From assembly GCA_035539215.1 (NCBI GenBank), contig DATLIX010000133.1, forward strand, positions 1-64,000: a stretch of 64,000 nucleotides of DNA, given 5' to 3'. Position numbers and translations under genes: made by a program. The notes beneath the pieces are model-generated. The model was not told where the DNA came from. It ran no database searches and worked only from the letters and a program-made list of their open reading frames with translations. Below are positions 34,974 to 43,756 of the stretch, one piece after another (position 1 is the first letter of the stretch; every line of letters starts with the position of its first letter). This DNA is from Dongia_B sp035539215 (GTDB taxonomy: Bacteria; Pseudomonadota; Alphaproteobacteria; Dongiales; Dongiaceae).

Positions 34974-35900
34974 TCACGCCGCCGCGCGCGCCCGGTTCAC
35001 CACGGTGCCGATGGCGCCTTCGACTTCCGGGACGATGGCGAAGTCGAAATCGATGCTGGCGAAGGGCTTGTTGAGCCCGCGTTCCTTCATCGCCGCCGGC
35101 GCGCTGACCCGTTCCACTTCGGGGATCAGATCGTCGCGCGTGGCGAAGGCAAAATCGTCGTGCAGATAGGTGTCGCCTGCGATATTGATCTGCGTCGTCA
35201 AATGGCGGTAACCCGGGGCCGAGACGAAAAAATGGATGTGGGCGGGGCGTCGCGCATGACGGCCTAGGGCCTTCATCAGCGTCTCAGCTTCGCTGCCGGG
35301 TGGGCAACCATAGCCGCTCGGCATGATGCTGCGGAAGCGATAGCGGCCTTCGGCGTCCGTCTCAATGCGGCGGCGCAGATTATAGGGCGATTGCTTCGGG
35401 CCGAAATGCGAGTAGTTGCCGAACGAATTGGCATGCCAAACATCGACGATGGCGCCGGCGACCGGCTTGCCCTGGGGATCGAGAACGCGCCCCTGCATGA
35501 ACAGAATCTCGCCGTCATCGGTGCCGTCATCCAACCGGGCTTCACCGCGCGTCAGCGGCGCGCCGGCGACATAAAGCGGCCCCTCGATGGTCCTGCTGGT
35601 GCCCTCGGTGATGCCGGCTTGACGTTCCGCCGCGTCGAGACGCAGATCCAGGAAATGCTCTAGCGCGATGCCGGGCACGATCAGACCCAATTGCTTGGCC
35701 GCCGCTGCCTGTTCGAGGAAGGCGACGCCCGCCCAGATCTCATCCATCTGGATATCGAGATCATCGATAGCGGTGAAGAGATCGGTCAGCAGCCGCTGGG
35801 CGATCGTCTTGATACGCTCATTGCCGCCCTTGTTGTCAAGGCCTGCGGCCCGATGAGCAAGGGCCTGGATAACGGATTTTGCAATCAGATTCTTCGGCAT
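34974..35900 (-). CDS. catA: Catechol 1,2-dioxygenase
   Basis: A 308-aa intradiol dioxygenase that cleaves catechol to cis,cis-muconate. The iron ligands are visible as Tyr163 (GNYSHFG), Tyr197 (PSGYGCPPG), His221 and His223 (PAHIHFFV). The N-terminal helical dimerisation domain and the IEGPLYVAGAP start of the beta domain are typical. The ATG at 35900 has GGAGGA upstream. It follows catC in the same operon. Confidence 0.95.
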   Translation of the reverse strand: MPKNLIAKSVIQALAHRAAGLDNKGGNERIKTIAQRLLTDLFTAIDDLDIQMDEIWAGVAFLEQAAAAKQLGLIVPGIALEHFLDLRLDAAERQAGITEGTSRTIEGPLYVAGAPLTRGEARLDDGTDDGEILFMQGRVLDPQGKPVAGAIVDVWHANSFGNYSHFGPKQSPYNLRRRIETDAEGRYRFRSIMPSGYGCPPGSEAETLMKALGRHARRPAHIHFFVSAPGYRHLTTQINIAGDTYLHDDFAFATRDDLIPEVERVSAPAAMKERGLNKPFASIDFDFAIVPEVEGAIGTVVNRARAAA

Positions 35901-35981
35901 GATGGGTTCCTCCCCGTTGGCAAAAGCACGCACGCAAACGCATTTTCTTGAAGACGGTATTTTTTTGGCGACAGTGTTCTC

Positions 35982-36272
35982 TTATCGATCATCTTCATGA
36001 ATGGATGAGGGGTGACGGCAAAGCGGCACCACGGCGATCTCCATGAAGGGAAACAGCGGTAAATTGCTGAGGATGTCGTGCAGCTCCTGGGCGTCGGCGA
36101 CATCAAAGATGCTGACATTCGAATAGCGTCCGGCGATGCGCCAGAGATGGCGCCACTTGCCCTCGCGCTGCAGCTGCTGCGCGCGATCGCGCTCCGTTGC
36201 CTTCAGGTCCTTTGCCGTCGCTGGCGACAAGTCGTGGGGCAGTTGCACATTCATGGTGACATGAAACAGCAT
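35982..36272 (-). CDS. catC: Muconolactone delta-isomerase
   Basis: A 96-aa protein that converts (+)-muconolactone to beta-ketoadipate enol-lactone. MLFHVTMNVQLPHDL, the KWRHLWRIAGRYSN block and the DAQELHDILSNLPLFPFM block match CatC closely, and the length is exactly that of the family. It lies 3 nt after catB. Confidence 0.96.
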   Translation of the reverse strand: MLFHVTMNVQLPHDLSPATAKDLKATERDRAQQLQREGKWRHLWRIAGRYSNVSIFDVADAQELHDILSNLPLFPFMEIAVVPLCRHPSSIHEDDR

Positions 36273-36275
36273 GGT

Positions 36276-37430
36276 TCAGCCTCGCTTCTGCAGCCCGCCC
36301 GGGATGACACGGCGTTGCGGCCCGTCGCGGCGGAAGTGCTCGACCTTTTCTTCATCGAGCGCTATGCCGAGCCCCGGTCGGCTGGGCACCATCAGATGGA
36401 AATCCTGGTAATGCAGCGGTTCGGTGAGAATGTCTTCCGTCAAGAGCAGCGGGCCAAAGAGCTCGGTGCCCCAATCGAGCTGGGGAAAGGTGGCGAAGAG
36501 ATGCGCCGCCGCGATGGTGCCGATGGCACCTTCCAGCATGGTGCCGCCATAGAGACCGATCCCGGCCGCATCGGCGATGGCGCCAACACGCGCCGCGGCG
36601 AACAGGCCGCCGGATTGCTCTGTCTTGACGGCGAAGACATCGGCCGCATGCTGCTTGGCGAGATCAAAGGCCGATTGTGGCCCGCTCAGCGATTCATCCG
36701 CCATGATCGGAATGATCGCACGTGAGGTCAGTCGCGCCAGAACCGCCGGATGTGCCACCGGCTGTTCGACAAGCTCGCAACCTATATCGGCAAGATTTCG
36801 CAACCCATAGGCGGCATCCCACTCGCTCCAAGCCATATTGACGTCAACCCGGATGCTGGCCCGCTCGCCCAGCGCCTTCTTGACGGCGCCGACATGGGCC
36901 GCATCCTCACGCGGCGACCGTAGACCGATTTTCAGCTTGAAGATGCGATGGCGGCCTTGGTCCAGCATCTGCTCCGCCTCGGCAATGTCGCGGCGGGTAT
37001 CGCCTGACGCCAGGGTCCAGGCAACCGGGAGCCGATCGCGCACGCGGCCTCCCAACAGTTCCGAAACAGGAACTTCCAGGCGCTTGGCCTGGGCATCGAG
37101 CAAGGCCGTCTCGACCGCGCATTTGGCGAAGGAATTCCCCTTCACGCTTTTGCCGATCACTGTCATGGCGGCCTGGACCCGGGTCGGATCGCAGTCCCGC
37201 AAGAGCGGGGCAATATAAGTATCGATGGCGAGCTTCATGCCCTCGGGGCTCTCCGGCCCATAGGACAGGCCGCCTATGGTGGTCCCCTCGCCAATGCCAA
37301 CCACGCCATCTGAGGTATAGATGCGGACGACCATCAAGCTCTGACCATTCATCGTGGCAACCGACAGCCGATGCGGCCGTATGGTCGGTAGATCCAGGAT
37401 AAAAGTCTCTATATGATCGATTTTCAGCAT
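36276..37430 (-). CDS. catB: Muconate cycloisomerase
   Basis: A 384-aa enolase-superfamily enzyme that lactonises cis,cis-muconate. The general bases lie in FKLKIGL (Lys165, Lys167), and the metal ligands are Asp196 (VDVNMAW), Glu222 (LVEQPV) and Asp245 (MADES). It is the first gene of the eight-gene cat-ben operon and is divergent from the LysR gene that very likely controls it. Confidence 0.95.
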   Translation of the reverse strand: MLKIDHIETFILDLPTIRPHRLSVATMNGQSLMVVRIYTSDGVVGIGEGTTIGGLSYGPESPEGMKLAIDTYIAPLLRDCDPTRVQAAMTVIGKSVKGNSFAKCAVETALLDAQAKRLEVPVSELLGGRVRDRLPVAWTLASGDTRRDIAEAEQMLDQGRHRIFKLKIGLRSPREDAAHVGAVKKALGERASIRVDVNMAWSEWDAAYGLRNLADIGCELVEQPVAHPAVLARLTSRAIIPIMADESLSGPQSAFDLAKQHAADVFAVKTEQSGGLFAAARVGAIADAAGIGLYGGTMLEGAIGTIAAAHLFATFPQLDWGTELFGPLLLTEDILTEPLHYQDFHLMVPSRPGLGIALDEEKVEHFRRDGPQRRVIPGGLQKRG

Positions 37431-37464
37431 TGCAGTCGGGTCGTCCGAATGGTGGCCTGTTTCA

Positions 37465-37494
37465 TATCTAGGCCGCCATCACGTGCATTGCCAA
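37465..37494 (-). promoter_or_regulatory. Predicted catB operon promoter
   Basis: On the minus strand TTGGCA (37489-37494) and TAGATA (37465-37470) are separated by 18 nt. Transcription would begin near 37458, about 28 nt before catB. The operator described next is centred about 64 bp upstream of this start, the classic activation position for LysR regulators. Confidence 0.65.
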
Positions 37495-37514
37495 AACCGA
37501 TGCGGTCTTTATAT

Positions 37515-37529
37515 ATACCTTAAAGGTAT
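37515..37529. promoter_or_regulatory. CatM/BenM-type operator ATAC-N7-GTAT
   Basis: ATAC (37515-37518), seven bases, then GTAT (37526-37529), inside the longer palindrome TACCTT-A-AAGGTA (37516-37528). ATAC-N7-GTAT is the known recognition site of CatM and BenM. It ends five bases before the LysR gene's start codon, so the protein could repress itself while activating catB. Confidence 0.85.
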
Positions 37530-37534
37530 GGAAT

Positions 37535-38467
37535 ATGGACCTTCGCCAGCTCCGATATTTTGTCGCCGTCGCCCAGGAACGCAGTTTCAGCAAGGCTGCC
37601 GACATTCTTCATATCGCCCAGCCGCCGCTCAGCCGGCAGATCCAGCATCTGGAGGACGAACTCGGCGTGGGGCTGCTGGACCGCAGCGAGCGACCGATCA
37701 AGCTGACCGAGGCCGGTCGATTTTTCTACGACCAGGCGCTGCAGATACTGGGACGGATGGAGCAGATTCGCGAGGCCACCAAGCGGATCGGCCGGTCGGA
37801 ACGCAGCCTCTTCGTCATCGGCTGCGTCGCCTCGACCCTCTATGGCGGCACGCCCGATCTGGTGCGCCGCATGCGGCAGCGCTGGCCCGATCTCGACATC
37901 GAATTGAAGGAAATGATGTCGACCCAGCAGGTCCTGGCCCTGAAGGAAGGCCGCATCGATCTCGGTTTCGGGCGCGTGCGCTTCAATGACCCGGTGATCG
38001 AGCGTGTGGTGCTGCGCGAAGAACGGCTGGTCTTTGCCATGCCGGCCGGCCACCCCAAGGCCCATGGGACGACACCCTTGCCGTTGTCGATCGTCGGCGA
38101 CGAAACGCTGATCCTCTATCCTTCCGAACCGCGCCCCAGTTTTGCCGACGAAGTGCTGTCGATGCTGGGCGATCGCAATCTGCATCCCAAGCGCATTCAT
38201 GAAGTGCGCGAGCTGCAGACGGCAATGGGCCTGGTCGCTGCCGCCGTCGGCATCTCGGTTGTGCCCGCCTCGGCGCAGCGCCTGCGGTCATATGACGTGG
38301 TCTATCGGCAGATTGATGACGAACGGGTCGTGTCGCCGATCATCATGAGCTATCGGCGGAACGATCTCAGCGGTCGGATCGCGGTGATTAAAGAGCTAAT
38401 CGGCGAAATGTATGCCGACCGGCCGGACTGGCTGCAGCTCTCGGATAACACCCTGCTGGTGCCATGA
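37535..38467 (+). CDS. catR: LysR-type regulator of benzoate/catechol genes (CatR/CatM/BenM-like)
   Basis: A 310-aa LysR regulator. The winged HTH spans 1-60 (MDLRQLRYFVAVAQERSFSKAA, SKAADILHIAQPPLSRQIQ with the PPLSRQI helix common in this subgroup). The effector domain follows; the members of this subgroup respond to cis,cis-muconate and sometimes benzoate. It is divergent from catB with a perfect family operator between them. Whether it behaves like CatM or BenM cannot be settled from sequence. Confidence 0.88.
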   Translation: MDLRQLRYFVAVAQERSFSKAADILHIAQPPLSRQIQHLEDELGVGLLDRSERPIKLTEAGRFFYDQALQILGRMEQIREATKRIGRSERSLFVIGCVASTLYGGTPDLVRRMRQRWPDLDIELKEMMSTQQVLALKEGRIDLGFGRVRFNDPVIERVVLREERLVFAMPAGHPKAHGTTPLPLSIVGDETLILYPSEPRPSFADEVLSMLGDRNLHPKRIHEVRELQTAMGLVAAAVGISVVPASAQRLRSYDVVYRQIDDERVVSPIIMSYRRNDLSGRIAVIKELIGEMYADRPDWLQLSDNTLLVP

Positions 38468-38749
38468 CGCGCAGGTCAAGGGGAATGCGCCCGCCCTTGC
38501 TTCAGCAGAAAAATTGGAAATACCAATCTATTCATCTCTTCGTTGAGACCAGAGCCTCCGAACCTGCGATCTAGCGACAAACAAAATTCGCGCCAGAAAA
38601 TTTAACGCCTCGCCACCTCGCGCAACCGTGATCATATGCACGTTCACAGCGCCCAACGGCCGACGCATACTCGTCGACGCATCATCACAGTACCCGGCTC
38701 AGTAACGCCGCCTCGCGCAGCCCTCCGTCCCCGGTCAGGAGCGATCCAG

Positions 38750-39613
38750 ATGAATTCCATCGTCTCGATATTTCTCCGCACCTCGCGCCTCTGGATGCAG
38801 ATTCTTCTAGCATCCGCAGCCATCCCCGCCTTAGCCCAATCGCAAACAGCACCGCAGACGGTCCCCTCTTCGCCACCTGCAGCGCAAACGCCACAGCCTG
38901 CGCCGCAGCCTTCAGATCAGCCGGCAAATCAGCCATCGTCTCAGCCGACCTCGCCACAACCCTCATCTCAACCGCCGGCGGCGACACCCGCCGCGCCCGC
39001 TGCTTCAACCGCCCAGCCGCCGGCCCCTGCCGCCGCGCCGCCCGGCAACACCGAGACACCCGCGGTCGTCGTCGAAGGCAAGTCGGCTGACACGCTTCTT
39101 GGCAAACCGGTGCAAAGCGCCAGCGGCGACGACATGGGGCGTATCGTCGACGTCATGGTCGACCATACCGGGCTGGTGCGGGCCGCCATCATCGATTTCG
39201 GCGGCTTCCTCGGCGTCGGCACGCGAAAAATCGCAGTCGACTGGCGCGTCCTGCACTTTCCGCCGGACGGCAGCATGGACAAGATCGTCGCCGATCTGTC
39301 GCAAGATCAGCTGCGGGTGGCCCCCGTCTACAAGCCGGGCGAACCGGTGGTGATTGTCGGCCGCGCAGATGTCGCCCCGCCCGCCCCCGCAACAGCAGCG
39401 CCTGCCGCACCGGCCCCGTCCGCCCCCGTGCAAGCCGCACCGGCTCAATCTACGCCCGCACCAGCTGCCCCAGCACCGCCAGCACCGACGCAACCTGCAC
39501 CGGTTCCATCCGCACCGGCGCAATCGGCACCGACCCAAACGGCGCCGACCCAAACGGCGCCGACACCCGCGCCACCGGCCTCTCAAGGCAGCACACCATC
39601 GCAGACACCATGA
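38750..39613 (+). CDS. Exported PRC-barrel protein with Pro/Ala/Gln-rich flanks
   Basis: A 287-aa protein. A signal peptide (about 1-30, ending ALA before QSQTAPQ) is followed by a low-complexity Pro/Gln/Ser linker, then one PRC-barrel domain (about 112-205: LLGKPVQSASGDDMGRIVDV, AAIIDFGGFLGVGTRKIAVDW) and a long Pro/Ala/Thr-rich tail with short repeats such as APTQT. PRC-barrel proteins of this layout are common in alphaproteobacteria; the role is unknown and may be structural at the envelope. The ATG at 38750 has AGGAG 9 nt upstream; a start at 38636 would place a non-signal segment first. Confidence 0.78.
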   Translation: MNSIVSIFLRTSRLWMQILLASAAIPALAQSQTAPQTVPSSPPAAQTPQPAPQPSDQPANQPSSQPTSPQPSSQPPAATPAAPAASTAQPPAPAAAPPGNTETPAVVVEGKSADTLLGKPVQSASGDDMGRIVDVMVDHTGLVRAAIIDFGGFLGVGTRKIAVDWRVLHFPPDGSMDKIVADLSQDQLRVAPVYKPGEPVVIVGRADVAPPAPATAAPAAPAPSAPVQAAPAQSTPAPAAPAPPAPTQPAPVPSAPAQSAPTQTAPTQTAPTPAPPASQGSTPSQTP

Positions 39614-39630
39614 TCAGCCCCGGCTGATCA
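39611..39630. terminator. Hairpin at the end of the PRC-barrel gene
   Basis: TGATCAGCC (39611-39619) pairs with GGCTGATCA (39622-39630); the arm begins at the stop codon itself. There is no U-tract. It may limit read-through into the MFS gene. Confidence 0.5.
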
Positions 39631-39665
39631 GTACAATCGCATCCCACATAAGAGGCAAAGCCTGC

Positions 39666-41006
39666 ATGGCGGAGCGCACGGCAAAAAACCGCACAGCTGG
39701 CCCGGATGACGCCGCGACGCATGCCCAATTTCCTGAGCAACACCGCCTGATCTCCGCCCGCAGCCGCCATGGCCTCGACTGGTTCGTCTTCTTTGTCGCC
39801 GATATCCAGACCGGGTTCGGCCCCTTCGTCGCAGTCTTTCTGACTACGCAGAAATGGACCCAGGTGGATATCGGACTGGTCTTGACGGTCAGCGGACTTG
39901 TCAGCCTCTTCGGCCAGATTCCCTTGGGAGCGGCGGTCGATTCCGTGAAGTCAGTGCGCGCCGTCGCCGCAGCCGCGCTGATCGCTATTGGCGTGAGCGC
40001 TTTCGCTTTTGCGGCCTGGCCGATTCTGCCGGTCGTCTTCGCCTCACGCGTGCTGCATGCCGCGGCGAGCTGCATCCTTGGCTTCGCCCTGGTCTCGCTG
40101 AGCCTCGGCCTTATCGGCGAAAGCAGCGTAAGCGAGCGGTTGGGCCGCAATGCCGCTTTTGCCTCGGCCGGAACGGGAATCGCCGCCGCTGTAATGGGCG
40201 TTTGCGGCCAGTATCTGTCGGAACGCTCCGTATTCTTCTTTGCCGCAGGCTTGGTTGTACCGGCCATCTTCGCGCTCTCCCGCATCAAGGCAGCGGAAAT
40301 TCAACCCGCTCGCCCCATACCGACCGCCCCGGCCACGGTACCCTCGAATCTGGCTGCAGGGCTCATCGATCTGGTACGCAATCCTCCGCTGGTGATCTTC
40401 GCCGTCTGCGTCTGCATGTTTCACCTGGCAAATGCGGCGATGCTGCCGCTCGCGGCAAGCATGGTGACGCTTCGCTCGAGTCAGGCGGCCACGATCATGG
40501 TCGCCGCAGCGATGATTGTGCCGCAGTTGACAGTAACGGGTCTCTCGCCCCTGGTCGGGCGAAGTGCGCAGCGATGGGGACGCCGCCCCCTGCTTATGCT
40601 TGGCTTCGCTGCGCTTGCAGTTCGCAGCGTGCTCTTCTCCATTACCTTGCAGCCGCACCTGATCGTCGCCTTCCAGATCCTTGATGGCGTCTCGGCGGCA
40701 ATTCTTGGCGTCCTGGTACCGCTGACCGTCGCCGACATCACACGCAACAGCGGACATTTCAACCTCGCCCAGGGAACTGTAGGTTGCGCCATGGGTATCG
40801 GGGCCTCGATCAGTACCGTGCTGAGCGGATACATCGCTGACACCTTCGGCAGCTATAACGCCTTTGTCGTCCTGGCGTTTCTCGCCGCAATCGGCCTTGC
40901 CGCCGTCATATTCCTGATGCCGGAAACAGGAACGGGAACGGGAACAGGAGGCCCAAGCCGTACACAGATGAAAAGAAAAAGGAAACTTGTCGAACCTCAA
41001 CCATAG
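39666..41006 (+). CDS. MFS transporter
   Basis: A 446-aa major facilitator with about 12 membrane segments. The first half has GLVLTVSGLVSLFGQIPLGAAVD (a loop 2-3 like region), the second has PLVGRSAQRWGRRPLLM. The N-terminus (about 35 residues) and the C-terminal tail with a Gly-Thr repeat and KRKRK are cytoplasmic. The substrate is unknown. Its nearness to the benzoate genes does not prove aromatic transport; it lacks the BenK/PcaK signature DGxD near the first segments. The ATG at 39666 follows AGAGG. Confidence 0.82.
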   Translation: MAERTAKNRTAGPDDAATHAQFPEQHRLISARSRHGLDWFVFFVADIQTGFGPFVAVFLTTQKWTQVDIGLVLTVSGLVSLFGQIPLGAAVDSVKSVRAVAAAALIAIGVSAFAFAAWPILPVVFASRVLHAAASCILGFALVSLSLGLIGESSVSERLGRNAAFASAGTGIAAAVMGVCGQYLSERSVFFFAAGLVVPAIFALSRIKAAEIQPARPIPTAPATVPSNLAAGLIDLVRNPPLVIFAVCVCMFHLANAAMLPLAASMVTLRSSQAATIMVAAAMIVPQLTVTGLSPLVGRSAQRWGRRPLLMLGFAALAVRSVLFSITLQPHLIVAFQILDGVSAAILGVLVPLTVADITRNSGHFNLAQGTVGCAMGIGASISTVLSGYIADTFGSYNAFVVLAFLAAIGLAAVIFLMPETGTGTGTGGPSRTQMKRKRKLVEPQP

Positions 41007-41446
41007 CCGGTACGCCTCCCCCACCCTGAACCGCTGCGCGCATTGTAGCTCGCAACAGAATCCATCGCCGTTGCGTTAGCAACCTGCGTAGATATTGATT
41101 GCCAATGGCGAAGGGACGACGAAAATGCCGCTCATGAACATGGCGCCTGGCGTCACGAGACGAATCGGCGGGGAGTTGCTCGCCCAGAATCAATTGTTCG
41201 TCGCCGGATACGAACCTGTAGCTTGCTCCTCGGCTTGGATTCTTTCTACGGGGGTACGTTAATCGAGTGCATCATGCCCCTGCATGAACATCACTTCGTC
41301 ATATGATTTAAGATTCAGCCTCCTCTCGCCATCCATATCGGTCTAGCTGAAGATCACCCGACAATGGCACGGGGCACAGCCGAGACGCAGATATCGACCA
41401 CCAAGCGGCAGCCATAGACACGACTACCGCAAATGGAGACGAAACG
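41007..41446. other. Intergenic region before the debranching-enzyme gene
   Basis: About 440 nt with no convincing gene. A minus-strand open frame here lacks family features and a good start. I see a GGAG site 8 nt before the next ATG but no clear promoter or operator. Confidence 0.4.
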
Positions 41447-43657
41447 ATGCACAAACTCGATGCCAAATCCGACACGCAGTCAAAGGCGGCAACACCCACC
41501 GCCCCATCGCTGGCACAATACATCATCCCAGCCACCACTTCCCTGCAGGAAACACGTCCGCGCACGCTGAAGCATGGCAACACTTTTGCCATCTTCGACC
41601 ATAGTGGCGATGCCCTTGCCGTTCTCGGCAGCCCGGAAGGCATCTATCACTGCGACACGCGATATCTGTCCCACTTCCATCTGACAATTGGCGGCGAACG
41701 GCCCATCCTGCTCAGTTCGACCCTGGGAGACGACAACGCCGTTCTCACCTGCGACCTGACCAACCCGGACCTGTTCGACCAGCCCCGCCGGTCGACTCTT
41801 CAACACGACCTCATCCATCTGCGCCGTTCCCGCTTCCTCTGGAACGCCACCTGCTTCGAACGCCTGGCGGTCAGGAACTTCGACTTACGGTCGCGCCGCA
41901 TCCGGCTGGAAATCACCTTCGCCGCCGATTTTGCCGACCTCTTCGAGGTACGGGGCACGCGGCGTGAGCGCCGCGGCGTTCATCACGCGGCCGAGCTGTC
42001 GTCTGACAGCGTCACCCTGTCCTATACAGGGCTCGACAAGCGGCGGCGCGAAACCTGCCTTCGCTTCGATCCAGCACCCACCCATCTCGTTGGTGAACAA
42101 GCCGTGTTCGATCTCGAGCTGGCGCCGCACGAAAGCCGGTTTCTCTTCATCCAGGTAACTTGCAATGCCGTTTCCACCCCAGCGGGGCGCCGCAGCTTCT
42201 TTGGCGCCCTGCGCGATGCGCGACGCGCGCTGCGTGCCTCGTCCTCCCGCTCGGCCATGGTGGCGACGTCGAACGAGATATTCAATGAAGCTGTACGCCG
42301 CAGTAAATCTGATCTCTATACGCTGATCACCGACACGCCGGAGGGACCTTATCCTTATGCCGGAATTCCCTGGTTCAGCGCGGTTTTCGGCCGCGATGCC
42401 ATCATCACGGCACTGCAAACCCTGTGGCTCGATCCGACCATCGCCCGTGGTGTCCTCGGTCATCTCGCAGCGAACCAAGCGACTGACAGCGATCCGCTTT
42501 CCGATGCGGAGCCCGGCAAGATCCTGCATGAGGTACGCCTTGGGGAAATGGCTGAGCTTCGCGAGGTACCCTTTCGGCGCTATTACGGCAGTATCGATGC
42601 GACACCGCTTTTCGTGATGCTGGCCGGCGCCTACCTCGACCGAACTGGTGACATTGACACGATCAGGCGGCTTTGGCCGAACATCGGCGCGGCGCTTCTC
42701 TGGATCGACAATCACGGCGATCGCGACGGCGACGGATTTGTCGAATATGGACGCCGGACGGCGGAAGGCTTGGCCAACCAGGGATGGAAGGACAGTCACG
42801 ATTCCATCTTTCACGCCGACGGCACGTTGGCGCGCGGTCCGATTGCCCTTGCGGAGGTTCAAGCCTATGTCTATGGCGCCTGGCGCGCTGCGGCCGATAT
42901 TGCCCGCAGGCTCGGCCATATGCATGAAGCCACTGAGATGCAGATCAAAGCGGAGACATTGCGCAAACGTTTTGACGAGCACTTCTTTGACGAGCCGCTG
43001 GGTACCTATATCTTGGCGCTGGATGGTGACAAGAAACCGTGCCGCGTGCTTGCATCAAATGCCGGTCACACGCTCTTTGCCGGCATCGCCTATCCCGAGC
43101 GGGCAGACTCGGTCGTCAGAGCCTTGATGAACCGCGGTTCATTCTCCGGCTGGGGCATCCGTACCATCGCCGCGAGCGAAGCGCGCTACAATCCGATGAG
43201 CTATCATAACGGCTCCGTCTGGCCTCATGATAATTCCCTGATCGCTGCCGGCTTCGCGCGCTACGGATTCCGACGCGAGACAGCGCGCATCCTGGAGGGT
43301 CTTTTCTCGGCAGCGATGCATATCGATCTGCGGCGCCTGCCGGAACTCTTTTGCGGCTTCCCGCGTCAACGCAGCCAAGGGCCGACCTTCTACCCCGTTG
43401 CCTGCATGCCCCAGGCCTGGGCTGCAGCCACCCCCTTATCCTTGCTGCAATCCTGCCTCGGACTGACTTTTTCCACTGCGGCAAAACAGATCATTTTCGA
43501 CCAGCCAGCGCTGCCTGGCTTTCTCGATGAAGTCGTATTACGGCGCATATCGATCGGCGAGGGATGGGTCGATGTCGCCCTGAAGCGCGTGGACGCCGAA
43601 GTTGTCGTCAATGTCCTCGCCCGTGAAGGCGACATACGCGTGGTCACGACAAATTGA
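41447..43657 (+). CDS. Amylo-alpha-1,6-glucosidase-like glycogen debranching enzyme
   Basis: A 736-aa cytoplasmic glycosidase. Residues about 30-270 form the N-terminal GDE_N_bis-like beta domain (NTFAIFDHSGDA, GIYHCDTRYLS). Residues about 280-700 form an (alpha/alpha)6 barrel with PYAGIPWFSAVFGRDAIITAL, GWKDSHDSIFH and PMSYHNGSVWPHDNSLIAAG, the segments that carry the catalytic acids in this family. It may trim alpha-glucan branches or a compatible-solute glucoside. Such genes often sit beside GT4 glycosyltransferase genes, as here. Confidence 0.85.
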   Translation: MHKLDAKSDTQSKAATPTAPSLAQYIIPATTSLQETRPRTLKHGNTFAIFDHSGDALAVLGSPEGIYHCDTRYLSHFHLTIGGERPILLSSTLGDDNAVLTCDLTNPDLFDQPRRSTLQHDLIHLRRSRFLWNATCFERLAVRNFDLRSRRIRLEITFAADFADLFEVRGTRRERRGVHHAAELSSDSVTLSYTGLDKRRRETCLRFDPAPTHLVGEQAVFDLELAPHESRFLFIQVTCNAVSTPAGRRSFFGALRDARRALRASSSRSAMVATSNEIFNEAVRRSKSDLYTLITDTPEGPYPYAGIPWFSAVFGRDAIITALQTLWLDPTIARGVLGHLAANQATDSDPLSDAEPGKILHEVRLGEMAELREVPFRRYYGSIDATPLFVMLAGAYLDRTGDIDTIRRLWPNIGAALLWIDNHGDRDGDGFVEYGRRTAEGLANQGWKDSHDSIFHADGTLARGPIALAEVQAYVYGAWRAAADIARRLGHMHEATEMQIKAETLRKRFDEHFFDEPLGTYILALDGDKKPCRVLASNAGHTLFAGIAYPERADSVVRALMNRGSFSGWGIRTIAASEARYNPMSYHNGSVWPHDNSLIAAGFARYGFRRETARILEGLFSAAMHIDLRRLPELFCGFPRQRSQGPTFYPVACMPQAWAAATPLSLLQSCLGLTFSTAAKQIIFDQPALPGFLDEVVLRRISIGEGWVDVALKRVDAEVVVNVLAREGDIRVVTTN

Positions 43658-43699
43658 CGACCAAGTAATCGTCTTTTCATTGAAGGCGGCCAGGCGTCG

Positions 43700-43734
43700 G
43701 CCGCGTGCAGCCCTCCTGGAAGGTTGCACGCGGC
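43700..43734. terminator. Hairpin between convergent glycosidase and GT4 genes
   Basis: GCCGCGTGCA (43700-43709) pairs perfectly with TGCACGCGGC (43725-43734) around a 15-nt loop, midway between the two convergent stop codons. No U-tract follows, so it is probably a bidirectional transcript-end hairpin. Confidence 0.6.
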
Positions 43735-43756
43735 TGCGGCGCTGCTGCCTCCTTAA

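Noticed and set aside
39666..41006. Benzoate transporter (BenK/PcaK) for the MFS gene
   Set aside because: The aromatic-acid transporter signature DGxD in the first segments was not found, and the gene is separated from the cat-ben operon by catR and the PRC-barrel gene.
40906..41193. A 95-codon minus-strand frame at the end of the MFS gene
   Set aside because: It overlaps the MFS coding end and its C-terminal half is an antisense reading of the Gly-Thr repeat; no independent evidence.
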